NCBI RefSeq assembly: GCF_032854445.1
Contig: NC_088297.1
Location: 16,379,127-16,443,126 of the forward strand
Direction of reading: 5' to 3'
DNA: 64,000 nt
From: Liolophura sinensis
Lineage: Eukaryota > Mollusca > Polyplacophora > Chitonida > Chitonidae
This document shows, one piece after another, positions 11,361-26,098 of the stretch. How positions within the stretch are numbered: position 1 is the first letter of the stretch; the number at the start of each line of letters is the position of its first letter. Under the pieces are notes generated by a model. The model did not search any database. It worked only from the letters and a program-made list of their open reading frames with translations, and had not been told where the DNA came from. Made by a program: the position numbers and the translations under genes.

Positions 11361-12300
11361 ATTTTCATCCGACATTCGTATATGTTTTAAAGACAAAAAT
11401 CATCCTCTAACATATATGAGGAGCCATTTTGGTACAGTTTTTCTGATACGTGAAAATTATTCCCACACGCCTTAAAATCATTTCCTAATATATCATATGA
11501 ATGTGAATTTAAGATATCTGAAAGGAATTCATTGCAACATCGTAACTCAATGTCATTGAAGGCCAAAACGGCCTGCCAAAGGAAGTGGTTTAATCCGCTG
11601 ATGTTCAGGTAAGGTGTTACGTTCAAACATGTAACTGGCTCTCCTTGGAGGGGTAAGTCGAATGCCGTTCCACTGCTGGAAAACCTGGCAGAGCAGGTGA
11701 AGGTGCTAGACGTATTTGCTTCGGCTGCGTTGGCATGAGGGGCTTCGTCGTCATTACTTTCGCTTGAGGAATATCTCTTTTGTTTGCGTCTGCAAGGGAA
11801 TTATTTGCTGATGATCAATATGACACAAACATATACAGAATGCACATTAAATAGTACAACATTATTACAATCCATTAGGTTCTTAGAAACCTTAATTCGC
11901 TAGAATTCGCTAGCAAGTGTCAAACCATATGCATAAATGAAATAGTAACATCTACTTCCTCTCCCCAAATCTTCCTCAGCGACCGTCTGTAAATCGGATA
12001 TATCCTCAGCTATCCTCAGTTTACGTCGTCCATCCTGGTAAGTATCTGTGTGAGATAAGGCGATAAAACTTTGGTATATAACATATACCATTCTAATTTT
12101 TCCAATGTAGATATTTTCGGTATTACCCCCCGACGAACAAGTGCAGTATATGTTTCCCATGGATCACACTTTCGTCCTTTGCAACACCAAACTTTTGCCG
12201 TTTTATGCCTGATATGATCATCAAGAGGTTTCATTATTGTATTTTAATAAAGTAACACATATTTTCATGAAATCATAAAACCTTATTCACAAACATTTTA
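11361..12300. repeat. S module, copy 2
   Basis: Second S module. Exon 3 spans 11387-11788 and exon 2 about 11950-12045. Against S copies 1 and 3 it has a 7-bp deletion (after GAATGCCG, near 11667), a 1-bp insertion (near 11556) and one fewer A near 11395. Confidence 0.8.
11387..12045 (-). pseudogene. DUF4806-type gene, exons 2 and 3, S copy 2
   Basis: Exon 2 keeps the full KLRIAEDISDLQTVAEEDLG stretch. Exon 3 begins RKQKRYSSSES and, because of a 7-bp deletion followed by a 1-bp insertion, its middle is read in a different frame from S copies 1 and 3 (FDLPLQGEPVTCLNV here). It then returns to the common frame (DIELRCCNEFLSD) and stops early at 11387. The donor after exon 2 differs from the other copies. 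Whether this frame or the other is ancestral cannot be told from three copies. Confidence 0.45.
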
Positions 12301-12310
12301 CACAAGCATT

Positions 12311-15238
12311 TGGAAATAGAGGAAAATGAAGTGATATGGCGGGAAGGTAATAGAAGCCAGTTATGATGAAATGATTTAGTGGAAAGATACTCGAAATGGA
12401 GGGAGATGAAGTGATATGACGGGAAGGTAATAGAAGCGAGATATGATTAAATGATTCAGTGGAAAGATAGTGGAAATGGAGGGAGATGAAGCGATATTGC
12501 GGGAAGGTAATAGATACGGATGATGACGAAATGGTTTAGTGGAAAATGATAGAACTGGGGCGGGTGGTTGGGGGGGGGGATTGAAATGATCTGGTGGAAG
12601 TCTGGGGGATAAGTTGAACGACGAAAGGTTTCAAGCACAGGTATAACAGTCAGGAGTTAATACAGGCAAGTCGATGGGAATGACACGTTGCTCACGTTCC
12701 TTGCATTTAGGGCTAAAACTAATGCTTGTAAAATGTAGTAGAAAGCAGTCAGACTCAAACTGGATAACACTTGATGAAAATTAAAACAAAACGTGTGGTA
12801 CTGATTTTTCTCATGCAAGAGATGGAAATTAGAGTTCTACGTTTACAATTGGTAAAGACGCCAATTGGGTTTTCAAGGAATGTACATGCACAAAAAATGT
12901 ATTCATGAACTGATAGAAAATGTATTTACTTATATTTCCCCTCCGGTCGTAAGTGGGAAGGCCTCCCAGCAACTTGCGGATGGTCGTGGGTTTCCCCTAG
13001 GCTCTGTCCTGTTTTCTACCACCATAATGCTGGCCACCGTCGTACCAATCACCAATCAAATAAATACATACCGGTAAATAGATATTTATTTAATTATTTG
13101 AAGTTTTCCGTCGAACTCACGAACATTACACTTACCCAGATAACATTTACAAACTAGGCCGGTACTGGTCCAGCATACCAGCGTGCACAGTGGCTTCAGA
13201 TTGGGTCTGTACAAATAGCCCCAATCGGACCGCTACTAGGCTGCTTTGTACCAAAACTGGGCCAATTCAAATTTTTCGGTACTGAGCCCGTATGGCGCAG
13301 CTGAACCCGTGTCGTTGGTGAACGACACGGGACCAGTTGTGAGAAACCGGTATTGGGCCAATCATGTTGAGTGGTATCAATCCATTATCAAACCCGTACA
13401 GGGCCAGAGCCGGTTGTACATCACCGCCCCAGTCATACCCACCGGTTAATACCCATTTAGTAACCAGTTGTCGCCTGAATTCAGCCAGTAGATGTATAAA
13501 TCTGTCTGATCCTGAGGGAATTTAAAAAATAAAAAACAGTTGATGCTAAAAAATATTAAAGCCAGTTACCATCTAACACTGAGTATGTGTCCACTGATCG
13601 GAAGAATATCTATCACGATTAAAACTGCTTGAATGGATCGACTGTTGGCAAACGGGGAAGAAAGGAAACCAAGGTCAATCGATCATGTACAGAAAGAACA
13701 TTCACTGGCTATACTTCACAAATCACTGATAAGTTCGAGTGAATATAGTAATTGACTAATACCGATACTAAAATTGGGTTTAAATATGCAAGGAGTTTGG
13801 TCAATCTTGTGTAAGTCTGTATATGTGTTTTACAATATGATTTGAAATCAGATAACAAGGAAGCGTTGAAACAGTTTCTAATATGCCCCGAAAGCTTTAT
13901 AATGCAAATGCATGTTTTTTTTATTTTTAAAACCCGAAATAACAAATACAGAAGTAATAAAGATTGACCAGTACACCATTAACAATTAGCCAACATCAAA
14001 AGATGAACTAAAGCCCAAAAGTGTGAATTAAAATTAGACGATGGTTTATTATTCCATTCTAGTTTATGTCGTGTAATTTGTTATTTTGAATGGTTTTCTT
14101 CACTGCGCCTTCTTTGTTCACCACTCTCTGCCGTCTTTCTCCCTGGCGGTCAGCTGTTTTTCTCAGCCAGACCATGATTTCTCTTTCAACTTGATCCGCT
14201 GTTGCCGAGTACAGCTTGTTCTTCAATACCGATTTTAACATAATAAAAGAGACAAAAATACATCGATAACTAATATACCTTGTAAAATTAACGTGCTACT
14301 TCAACGTGTTCTGCTGATGTTACTAACAACCATATGATTGTAAGGGACGTATATAACGGTTATCCATCGGTGATATGACAACACCCTCCACATGACCATT
14401 GCTCATTTGTAACATTACATATTTACGTTTCATAATCTCAATTTCTCAAACTGTGATATGATTAAACTGTGCTATTTAACTTAACATGTACGTATTTTAG
14501 CATCCGCACACTCACACAATAAGAGGTAAAAGGAGACGTGGCAGAGTTATTGCAACCCGGGGGGAAATGTGAATGTTAATCATTCTTACTTCTGACAGCA
14601 TAACAGAGATGGAGTCCACAAAATGCTCTCTTCGGGACGTCACCGGTCCCCTTCCATCCTTTCTTTCCCACCCAGTTCATTTTTATGGGCCACGACATGG
14701 TTCAACGTCTGCGATATTGTTCTCCTAACAATGTCTTTAGCAGACGAGCCACCTACGAAGCTAAGACAATGGATCTAAAACAACCGAATTGATAAAAAAT
14801 TGTATAATTCAGCAGAACTAGAAATATTGTGACCATTCAGTGGACTGAAGATGAAGACAAATAAGGATTTAAATGTATATTATTTATCAGCGTTGCTAAT
14901 ATTCAGTTTAAATTTAGAGACAGGAAAATTGAAAACTTTGCGAGTTATCCTAGTTGTAGAAATTTGTGGAACGCCCAACTAAAGTGAGTGTAGAGTAAGA
15001 TCTGTATATGTTACAGTAACATGCATACGAAATTTAATAAAACATCAAGCAAACAATTAGTAAATGTGTGTTTCAGACTAAAACAGTTATAAAACATAAG
15101 TTAATTACCAAGGCGTGTTTTGTAGCCCGGTGAACGAGTTTGACATCAAATGTGGCAAGATCTTGAAAGGACTACACAGGCAGAAAATCGTCCGCGATGC
15201 TTGTTGTGTCCGGTCAATTGCTGTCCTTTTGCAGTATT
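12311..15238. repeat. Core module, copy 3
   Basis: Minisatellite near 12330-12550, SINE-A fragment near 12947-13075, GC-rich block near 13124-13460 with an internal deletion, exon E at 14059-14225 and exon D at 14590-14708. Near 14570 it has lost two bases (GTGAATG instead of GTGAAATG). An L module, not S, follows. Confidence 0.85.
14059..14708 (-). pseudogene. DUF4806-type gene, duplicated exons D and E, Core copy 3
   Basis: Exon D (14590-14708) and exon E (14059-14225) are present with the same splice signals. Exon E carries the substitution giving RKTADRQ rather than RKTTDRQ, shared with Core copies 4 and 5. Exons 2 and 3 are absent upstream because L replaces S, so this unit cannot encode the full protein. 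Confidence 0.5.
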
Positions 15239-17690
15239 TTCACTCATAACAGTGACGGTTATCGCGTTAGTATTAAATTTCTGAGCATTACTAAATACAA
15301 TTGTCAGATAAGTAAATTACTGTCAGACATGGTATCTATACATTTAGAAATAAAGTTAGTTCGAATGCGATTCCGCATCTAGGTTTTACACACACTGTAA
15401 TATTGCACCCATAAACAAGTATTAGTGCCGGGATGAGGTGGTTCCTTGGAAAGACGATGGAGTGATCTGCTGGAAAAACGAAAGTGGAGCGGTTTATTGG
15501 AGGGACGATAGAATAAGTGGCGGACTAATGAAAATTTAAGCTTGTAACAACCAGCCAAGCGAATTGAAGTTGTAACTAGCCACTAGCTCCCCATGTTAGC
15601 TTGTGTTAGCTTGCAACAGCTACCCTGGTTATCTTGCACTAGCTACCCAGACTATCTTCCCATAACTACTCTGGCTGTCTCCCACAAGCTGAACTAGATG
15701 GTCTATATGCTTGCTCGTGCAATCCTAATTAGATCGCTGAAAATTGCGAGCTTGCAGGAGGCTTCACATGAGCTCCCATTTGAAACAAAGCGTGCTTGCG
15801 CAAGCCATGGCAAACTCACCAGGGTAGCTACATCAAGCAATTAGCTAGCCTGGATAGCTAGCACTAGATAACTGACGTAGCTTACGCAAGCTATTCTGGA
15901 TAGCTTAGGCTGACTACCAAGTTGCCATTGCGCACTTGATGATCTGATATAATGCTGGAATATGAATCCAGAAACCTTAACTATTTTCACACACATGCAA
16001 TTTTAAAACACTCCTGTACATTGTACTAAAACAAATAACAGTTTAACTTCAGACTCTTAATTTATTTATACACACACACAAAAAAGCATTGATGACTACT
16101 TCCTTTCCCGCTATATTTCACCAGAGCAAAACCTGTAACGAAACAGAAACTTGTCTAATTGAATAATTCAGTATCAGTCATTTATTTATGCTCTATTTGA
16201 ATCAGATAATTTCACATGGGTATGAGGTAAACCTGAATTAGTAATATTCAGTAAAAAGGCAAAAGTTAATTATTTTTCTGAAATGTAAAGATATGTATAT
16301 TATATGAAAAAATACTTGTTACTATGCCATTTCACAAAAGCCTGACTTATTTCAATTCAATGCATGCATTTGTGATTATGATTTACATTACACGAATCTT
16401 TATGCCGAATGCATCAACTCATATGAAAGACACGGAAAAAATATTAATTATCATGGTTATAAAAAGTACATACCGGTAGATCTGTTAAGGTGAAAATTAT
16501 ATGCATCCAGTCAGAGTTGTTTCAGATATGCCAGGTAATTCTTGTCCTATCTTTGTGTTCTAGTGAAAACTGATGGACAAAAGACCTACATCAAAAATGG
16601 GGCGAATTAAACCCTACGATGTAGAGTGAGTGAGTGAGTGCTTGGGGTTTAACGTCGTACTCAACAATTTTTCAGTCATATGACGACGAAGGAATCATTA
16701 GGGTGCATGTACGTGTAATGTGCCTCCTTGTTGCAGGACGGATTTCCACCGCTCTTTTATTTAGTGCTGCTTCACTGAGACGACTTACCGAAGGCAAGTA
16801 AGCCGCCCCGCCCGAACGCCAAGCGAGGAAGTTACAACTTCCTCTTTTAAAGTCTTAGGTGTGACTCGATCAAGGATTGATCCGGGGATCTACCGGTCCC
16901 GAAGCGGACGCTCTACCAACTGTGCTATCCGGGCCGGTCCTACGATGTAGAAACAGGGTATGCTCCTTTGGACGGATATACCTCGAGACAACCTCAGTGA
17001 AGTCATAATCAAGTGAGATACACCATATACTCGTACATCAATTTTCTACTTAATCTGATCACGATGAAAAAGTGGTGCAGTTAACAGAATTACACATATG
17101 CAATGCATTTATATTTCAGAATTTTTTTTATGCAGGAAAACAATTCAGTATAAATTTTTGAGACAATATAGAAACTAAAGGGTACCTGCACCTGCGAAAT
17201 ACATAATATAAATGAAAATAGAATCAGTCAGTATAAAACATACCAAAGATTACTTTGAATTAAGTATAAGTGAAAAAGGGGATCCACAGTTTTAAATCGT
17301 ACAGCATTCATAACTTATAATCGCAAGACCCATTTTCAAATCAGCTCAGTTCCCGAAGGAACATGTAAGAAGTAATACACAATAAATACAGCTGATACCA
17401 ATTAAGAAAGAAGCAGTCAACACTTTTCACTGATGCAGGGAAGCAACTCCACATTTGCGTGACCCATATTTCAAATTCGTATAGTCCATCAGTAATTTCC
17501 ACGTGGAATACAGATATACGTATCTGTGTTGCGTTGATGGCAATAATTCTCAGAACCATCCCGTTGATGAGAAAATAAAAACAAACAAAACAAAAAAACA
17601 AAAAACGTTGAAGCTGATGCAACCCCTAAGAGTCCGATGAGGGAAGATAATGGAAGCGGATGATGATGAAATGATTTAGTGGAAAGATGC
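15239..17690. repeat. L module, copy 2
   Basis: Same parts as L copy 1: GCTA-rich block at about 15535-15925, minus-strand SINE-B at about 16622-16948 (with an internal deletion compared with copies 1 and 3), and the unrecognised minus open stretch at 17341-17622. Confidence 0.85.
16622..16948 (-). repeat. SINE-B in L copy 2
   Basis: Same element as at 3407-3760. It has lost about 50 bp between GTAAGCCGCCCCGCCCGA and ACGCCAAGCGAGG. The tRNA-like head with GTTGGTAGAGCG (minus) is intact. Confidence 0.8.
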
Positions 17691-20636
17691 TGGAAATAGA
17701 GGAAAATGAAGTGATATGGCGGGAAGGTAATAGAAGCCAGTTATGATGAAATGATTTAGTGGAAAGATACTAGAAATGGAGGGAGATGAAGTGATATGAC
17801 GGGAAGGTAATAGAAGCGAGATATGATGAAATGATTCAGTGGAAAGATAGTGGAAATGGAGGGAGATGAAGCGATATTGCGGGAAGGTAATAGATACGGA
17901 TGATGACGAAATGGTTTAGTGGAAAATGATAGAACTGGGGCGGGTTGGGGGGGGGGATTGAAATGATCTGGTGGAAGTGTGGGGGATAAGTTGAACGACG
18001 AAAGGTTTCAAGCACAAGTATAACAGTCAAGAGTTAATACAGGCAAGTCGATGGGAATGACACGTTGCTCACGTTCCTTGCATTTAGGGCTAAAACTAAC
18101 GTTTGTAAAATGTAGTAGAAAGCAGTCAGACTCAAACTGGATAACACTTGATGGAAATTAAAACAAAACGTGTGGTACTGATTTTTCTCATGCAAGAGAT
18201 GGAAATTAGAGTTCTACGTTTACAATTGGTAAAGACGCCAATTGGGTTTTCAAGGAATGTACATACACAAAAAATGCTTTCATGAACTGATAGAAAATTT
18301 TACTTATATTTCCCCTCCGGTCGTAAGTGGGAAGGCCTCTCAGCAACTTGCGGATGGTCGTGGGTTTCCCCTGGGCTCTGTCCTGTTTTCTACCACCATA
18401 ATGCTGGCCACCGTCGTACCAATCACCAATCAAATAAATACATACCGGTAAATAGATATTTATTTAATTATTTGAAGTTTTCCTTCGAACTCACGAACAT
18501 TACACTTACCCAGATAACATTTACAAACTAGGCCGGTACTGGTCCAGCATACCAGCGTGCACAGTGGCTTCAGATTGGGTCTGTACAAATAGCCCCAATC
18601 GGACCGCTACTAGGCTGCTTTGTACCAAAACTGGGCCAATTCAAATTTTTCGGTACTGGGCCCGTATGGCGCAGCTGAACTAACCCAGTACTTCACCGTT
18701 AGTGAACGACACGGGACCAGTTGTGGGAAACCGGTATTGGGCCAATCATGTTGAGTGGTATCAATCCATTATCAAACCCGTACAGGGCCAGAGCCGGTTG
18801 TACATCACCGGCCCAGTCATACCCACCGGTTAATACCCATTTAGTAACCAGTTGACGCCTGAATTCAGCCAGTACACACAACAGATGTATAAATCTGTCT
18901 GATCCTGAGGGAATTAAAAAAAAATAAAAAACAGTTGATGCTAAAAAATATTAAAGCCAGTTACCATCTAACACTGAGTATGTGTCCACTGATCGGAAGA
19001 ATATCTATCATGATTAAAACTGCTTGAATGGATCGACTGTTGGCAAACGGGAAAGTAAGGAAACCCAGGTCAATCGATCATGTGCAGAAAGAACATTCAC
19101 TGGCTATACTTCACAAATCACTGATAAGTTCGGGTGAATATAGTAATTGACTAATACCGATACTAAAATTGGGTTTAAATATGCAAGGAGTTTGGTCAAT
19201 CTTGTGTAAGTCTGTATATGTGTTTGACAATATGATTTGAAATCAGATAACAAGGAAGCGTTGAAACAGTTTCTAATATGCCCCGAAAGCTTTATAATGC
19301 AAATGCATGTTTTTTTTATTTTTAAAACCCGAAATAACAAATACAGAAGTAATAAAGATTGACCAGTACACCATTAACAATTAGCTAACATCAAAAGATG
19401 AACTAAAGCCCAAAAGTGTGAATTAAAATTAGACGATGGTTTATTATTCCATTCTAGTTTATGTCGTGTAATTTGTTATTTTGAATGTTTTTCTTCACTG
19501 CGCCTTCTTTGTTCACCACTCTCTGCCGTCTTTCTCCCTGGCGGTCAGCTGTTTTTCTCAGCCAGACCATGATTTCTCTTTCAACTTGATCCGCTGTTGC
19601 CGAGTACAGCTTGTTCTTCAATACCGATTTTAACATAAAAAAGAGACAAAAATACATCGATAACTAATATACCTTGTAAAATTAACCTGCTACTTCAACG
19701 TGTTCTGCTGATGTTACTGACAACCATATGATTGTAAGCGACGTATATAACGGTTATCCATCGGTGATATGACAACACCCTCCACATGACCATTGTTCAT
19801 TCGCAACATCACATATTTACGAATCATAATCTCAATTTCTCAAACTGTGATATGATTAAACTGTGTTATTTAACTTAACATGTACGTATTTTAGCATCCG
19901 CACACTCACACAATAAGAGGTAAAAGGAGACGTGGCAGAGTTATTGCAACCCGGGGGGAAATGTGAAATGTTAATCATTCTTACTTCTGACAGCATAACA
20001 GAGATGGAGTCCACAAAATGCTCTCTTCGGGACGTCACCGGTCCCCTTCCATCCTTTCTTTCCCACCCAGTTCATTTTTATGGGCCACGACATGGTTCAA
20101 CGTCTGCGATATTGTTCTTCTAACAATGTCTTTAGCAGACGAGCCACCTACGAGGCTAAGACAATGGATCTAAAACAACCGAATTGATAAAAAATTGTAT
20201 AATTCAGCAGAACTAGAAATATTGTGACCATTCAGTGGATTGAAGATGAAGACAAATAAGGAATTAAAATGTATATTATTTATCAGCGTTACTAATATTC
20301 AGTTTAAATTTAGAGACAGGAAAATTGAAAACTTTGCGAGTTATCCTAGTTGTAGAAATTTGTGGAACGCCCAACTAAAGTGAGTGTAAAGTAAGATCTG
20401 TATATGTTACAGTAGCATGCATACGAAATTTAATAAAACATCAAGCAAACAATTAGTAAATGTGTGTTTCAGACTAAAACAGTTATAAAACATAAGTTAA
20501 TTACCAAGGCGTGTTTTGTAGCCCGGTGAACGAGTTTGACATCAAATGCGGCAAGATCTTGAAAGGGACTACACAGGCAGAAAGTCGTCCGCGATGCTTG
20601 TTGTGTCCGGTCAATTGCTGTCCTTTTGCAGTATTT
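17691..20636. repeat. Core module, copy 4
   Basis: Minisatellite near 17710-17935, SINE-A fragment near 18317-18445, GC-rich block near 18520-18860, exon E at 19454-19620 and exon D at 19985-20103. An L module follows. Confidence 0.85.
19454..20103 (-). pseudogene. DUF4806-type gene, duplicated exons D and E, Core copy 4
   Basis: Exon D (19985-20103) and exon E (19454-19620) are open. Exon E has KKNIQNN near its end instead of KKTIQNN. No exon 2 or 3 lies in the adjoining L module. Confidence 0.5.
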
Positions 20637-23145
20637 TCACTCATAACAGTGACGGTTATCGCGTTAGTATTAAATTTCTGAGCATTACTAAATACAATTG
20701 TCAGATAAGTAAATTACTGCCGGACATGGTATCTATACATTTAGAAATAAAGTTAGTTCGAATGCGATTCCGCATCTAGGTTTTACACACACTGTAATAT
20801 TGCACCCATAAACAAGTATTAGTGTCGGGATGAGGTGGTTCCTTGGAAAGACGATGGAGTGATCTGCTGGAAAAACGAAAGTGGAGCGGTTTATTGGAGG
20901 GACGATAGAATAAGTGGCGGACGATGCCCTAATGAAAATTTAAGCTTGTAACAAACAGCCAAGCGAATTGAAGTTTTACTAGCCACTAGCTCCCCATGTT
21001 AGTTTGTGTTAGCTTGCAACAGCTACCCTGGTTATCTTGCACTAGCTACCCAGACTATCTTCCCATAACTACTCTGGCTGTCTCCCACAAGCTGAACTAG
21101 ATGGTCTATATGCTTGCTCGTGCAATCCTAATTAGATCGCTGAAAATTGCGAGCTTGCAGGAAGCTTCACATAAGCTCCCATTTGAAACAAAGCGTGCTT
21201 GCGCAAGCCATAGCAAACTCACCAGGGTAGCTACATCAAGCAATTAGCTAGCCTGGATAGCTAGCACTAGATAACTGACGTAGCTTACGCAAGCTATTCT
21301 GGATAGCTTAGGCTGACTACCAAGTTGCCACTGCGCACTTGATGACCTGATATAATGCTGGAATATGAACCCAGAAACCTTAACTATTTTCAAACACATG
21401 CAATTTTAAAACACTCCTGTACATTGTACTAAAACAAATAACAGTTTAACTTCAGACTCTTAATTTATTTATACACACACACAAAAAAGCATTGATGACT
21501 ACTTCCTTTCCCGCTATATTTCACCAGAGCAAAACCTGTAACGAAACAAACTTGTCTAATTGAATAATTTAGTATCAGTCATTTATTTATGCTCTATTTG
21601 AATCAGATAATTTCACATGGGTATGAGGTAAACCTGAATTAGTAATATTCAGTAAAAAGGCAAAAGTTAATTATTTTTCTGAAATGTAAAGATATGTATA
21701 TTATATGAAAAAATACTTGTTACTATGCCATTTCACAAAAGCCTGACTTATTTCAATTCAATGCATGCATTTGTGATTATGATTTACATTACACGAATCT
21801 TTAAGCCGAATGCATCAAGTCATATGAAAGACACGGAAAAAATATTAATTATCATGGTTATAAAAAGTACATACCGGTAGATCTGTTAAGGTGAAAATTA
21901 TATGCATCCGGTCAGAGTTGTTTCAGATATGCCAGGTAATTCTCGTCCTATCTTTGTGTTCTAATGAAAACTGATGGACAAAAGATCCACATCAAAAATG
22001 GGGCGAATTAAACCCTACGATGTAGAGTGAGTGAGTGAGTGCTTGGGGTTTAACGTCGTACTCAACAATTTTTCAGTCATATGACGACGAAGGAATCATT
22101 AGGGTGCATGTACGTGTAATGTGCCTCCTTGTTGCAGGACGGATTTCCACCGCTCTTTTATTTAGTGCTGCATCACTGAGACGACTTACCGAAGGCAAGT
22201 AAGCCGCCCCGCCCGAGCCATTATACTGATACGGGTCAACCAGTCGTTGCACTATCCCCTTCAGGCTGAATGCCAAGCGAGGAAGTTACAACTTCCTCTT
22301 TTAAAGTCTTAGGTGTGACTCGATCAAGGATTGATCCTGGATCTACCGGTCCCGAAGCGGACGCTCTACCAACTGTGCTATCCGGGCCGGTCCTACGATG
22401 TAGAAACAGGGTATGCTCCTTTGGACGGATATACCTCGAGACAACCTCAGTGAAGTCATAATCAAGTGAGATACACCATATACTCGTACATCAATTTTCT
22501 ACTTAATCTGATCACGACGAAAAAGTGGTGCAGTTAACAGAATTACACATATGCAATGCATTTATATTTCAGAGTTTTTTTTATGCAGGAAAACAATTCA
22601 GTATAAATTTTTGAGACAATAAAGAAATTACAGGGTACCTGCACCTGCGAAATACATAATATAAATGAAAATAGAATCAGTCAGTATAAAACATACCAAA
22701 GATTACTTTGAATTAAGTATAAGTGAAAAAGGGGTTCCACAGTTTTAAATCGTACAGCATTCATAACTTATAATCGCAAGACCCATTTTCAAATCAGCTC
22801 AGTTCCCGAAGGAACATGTAAGAAGTAATACACAATAAATACAGCTGATACCAATTAAGAAAGAAGCAGTCAACACTTTTCACTGATGCAGGGAAGCAAC
22901 TCCACATTTGCGTGACCCATATTTCAAATTCGTATAGTCCAACAATAATTTCCACGTGGAATAGATATACGTATCTGTGTTGCGTTGATGGCAATAGTTC
23001 TCAGAACCATCCCGTTGATGAGAAAATAAAAACAAACAAAACAAAAAAACAAAAAACGTTGAAGCTGATGCAACCCCTAAGAGTCCGATGAGGGAAGATA
23101 ATGGAAGCGGATGATGATGAAATGATTTAGTGGAAAGATGCTGGA
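20637..23145. repeat. L module, copy 3
   Basis: Same parts as the other L modules: GCTA-rich block at about 20935-21325, minus-strand SINE-B at about 22024-22397, and the unrecognised minus stretch at 22794-22994, shortened by a deletion near its start. Confidence 0.85.
22024..22397 (-). repeat. SINE-B in L copy 3
   Basis: Complete copy with the tRNA-like head at its right end (AACTGTGCTATCCGG on plus) and GTGAGTGAGTGAG at its left end. Confidence 0.8.
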
Positions 23146-26098
23146 AACAGAGGAAAATGAAGTGATATGGCGGGAAGGTAATAGAAGCCAGTTATGATGA
23201 AATGATTTAGTGGAAAGATACTAGAAATGGAGGGAGATGAAGTGATATGGCGGGAAGGTAATAGAAGCGAGATATGATGAAATGATTCAGTGGAAAGATA
23301 GTGGAAATGGAGGGAGATGAAGCGATATGATGGGAAGGTAATAGATACGGATGATGACGAAATGGTTTAGTGGAAAATGATAGAACTGGGGCGGGTGGGG
23401 GGGGGGGGGGGTGGGGGGTTATTGAAATGATCTGGTGGAAGTGTGGGGGATAAGTTGAACGACGAAAGGTTTCAAGCACAGGTATAACAGTCAAAAGTTA
23501 ATACAGGCAAGTCGATGGGAATGACACGTTGCTCACGTTCCTTGCATTTAGGGCTAAAACTAACGTTTGTAAAATGTAGTAGAAAGCAGTCAGACTCAAA
23601 CTGGATAACACTTGATGGAAATTAAAACAAAACGTGTGGTACTGATTTTTCTCATGCAAGAGATGGAAATTAGAGTTCTACGTTTACAATTGGTAAAGAC
23701 GCCAATTGGGTTTTCAAGGAATGTACATGCACAAAAAATGCATTCATGAACTGATAGAAAATTTATTTACTTATATTTCCCCTCCGGTCGTAAGTGGGAA
23801 AGCCTCCCAGCAACTTGCGGATGGTCGTGGGTTTCCCCTGGGCTCTGTCCTGTTTTCTACCACCATAATGCTGGCCACCGTCGTACCAATCACCAATCAA
23901 ATAAATACATACCGGTAAATAGATATTTATTTAATTATTTGAAGTTTTCCGTCGAACTCACGAACATTACACTTACCCAGATAACATTTACAAACTAGGC
24001 CGGTACTGGTCCAGCATACCAGCGCGCACAATGGCTTCAGATTGGGTCTGTACAAATAGCCCCAATCGGACCGCTACTAGGCTGCTTTGTACCAAAACTG
24101 GGCCAATTCAAATTTTTCGGTACTGGGCCCGTATGGCGCAGCTGAACTAACCCAGTACTTCACCGTTAGTGAACGACACGGGACCAGTTGTGGGAAACCG
24201 GTATTGGGCAAATCATGTTGAGTGGTATCAATCCATTATCAAACCCGTACAGGGCCAGAGCCGGTTGTACATCACCGCCCCAGTCATACCCACCGGTTAA
24301 TACCCATTTAGTAACCAGTTGACGCCTGAATTCAGCAGTACACACAACAGATGTATAAATCTGTCTGATCCTGAGGGAATTTAAAAAATTAAAAAACAGT
24401 TGATGCTAAAAAATGTTAAAGCCAGTTACCATCTAACACTGAGTATGTGTCCACTGATCGGAAGAATATCTATCATGATTAAAACTGCTTGAATGGATCG
24501 ACTGTTGGCAAACGGGGAAGAAAGGAAACCAAGGTCAATCGATCATGTACAGAAAGAACATTCACTGGCTATACTTCACAAATCACTGATAAGTTCGAGT
24601 GAATATAGTAATTGACTAATACCGATACTAAAATTGGGTTTAAATATGCAAGGAGTTTGGTCAATCTTGTGTTAGTCTGTATATGTGTTTTACAATATGA
24701 TTTGAAATCAGATAACAAGGAAGCGTTGAAACAGTTTCTAATATGCCCCGAAAGCTTAATAATGCAAATGCATGTTTTTTTTATTTTTAAAACCCGAAAT
24801 AACAAATACAGAAGTAATAAAGATTGACCAGTACACCATTAACAATTAGCTAACATCAAAAGATGAACTAAAGCCCAAAAGTGTGAATTAAAATTAGACG
24901 GTGGTTTATTATTCCATTCTAGTTTATGTCGTGTAATTTGTTATTTTGAATGGTTTTCTTCACTGCGCCTTCTTTGTTCACCACTCTCTGCCGTCTTTCT
25001 CCCTGGCGGTCAGCTGTTTTTCTCAGCCAGACCATGATTTCTCTTTCAACTTGATCCGCTGTTGCCGAGTACAGCTTGTTCTTCAATACCGATTTTAACA
25101 TAAAAAAGAGACAAAAATACATCGATAACTAATATACCTTGTAAAATTAACCTGCTACTTCAACGTGTTCTGCTGATGTTACTAACAACCATATGATTGT
25201 AAGCAACGTATATAACGGTTATCCATCGGTGATATGACAACACGCTCCACATGACCATTGTTCATTCGCAACATCACATATTTACGAATCATAATCTCAA
25301 TTTCTCAAACTGTGATATGATTAAACTGTGTTATTTAACTTAACATGTACGTATTTTAGCATCCGCACACTCACACAATAAGAGGTAAAAGGAGACGTGG
25401 CAGAGTTATTGCAACCCGGGGGGAAATGTGAAATGTTAATCATTCTTACTTCTGACAGCATAACAGAGATGGAGTCCACAAAATGCTCTCTTCGGGACGT
25501 CACCGGTCCCCTTCCATCCTTTCTTTCCCACCCAGTTCATTTTTATGGGCCACGACATGGTTCAACGTCTGCGATATTGTTCTTCTAACAATGTCTTTAG
25601 CAGACGAGCCACCTACGAGGCTAAGACAATGGATCTAAAACAACCGAATTGATAAAAAATTGTATAATTCAGCAGAACTAGAAATATTGTGACCATTCAG
25701 TGGATTGAAGATGAAGACAAATAAGGATTTAAATGTATATTATTTATCAGCGTTACTAATATTCAGTTTAAATTTAGAGACAGGAAAATTGAAAACTTTG
25801 CGAGTTATCCTAGTTGTAGAAATTTGTGGAACGCCCAACTAAAGTGAGTGTAGAGTAAGATCTGTATATGTTACAGTAGCATGCATAAGAAATTTAATAA
25901 AACATCAAGCAAACAATTAGTAAATGTGTGTTTCAGACTAAAATATTTATAAAACATAAGTTAATTACCAAGGCGTTTTTTGTAGCCCGGTGAACGAGTT
26001 TGACATCAAATGCGGCAAGATCTTGAAAGGACTACACAGGCAGAAAGTCGTCCGCGATGCTTGTTTGTGTCCGGTCAATTGCTGTCCTTTTGCAGTAT
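23146..26098. repeat. Core module, copy 5
   Basis: Rightmost Core. Minisatellite near 23165-23390, a long poly-G tract (23395-23418), SINE-A fragment near 23788-23910, GC-rich block near 23983-24320, exon E at 24919-25085 and exon D at 25450-25568. It carries the last exons of the only unit that is joined to a first exon. Confidence 0.85.
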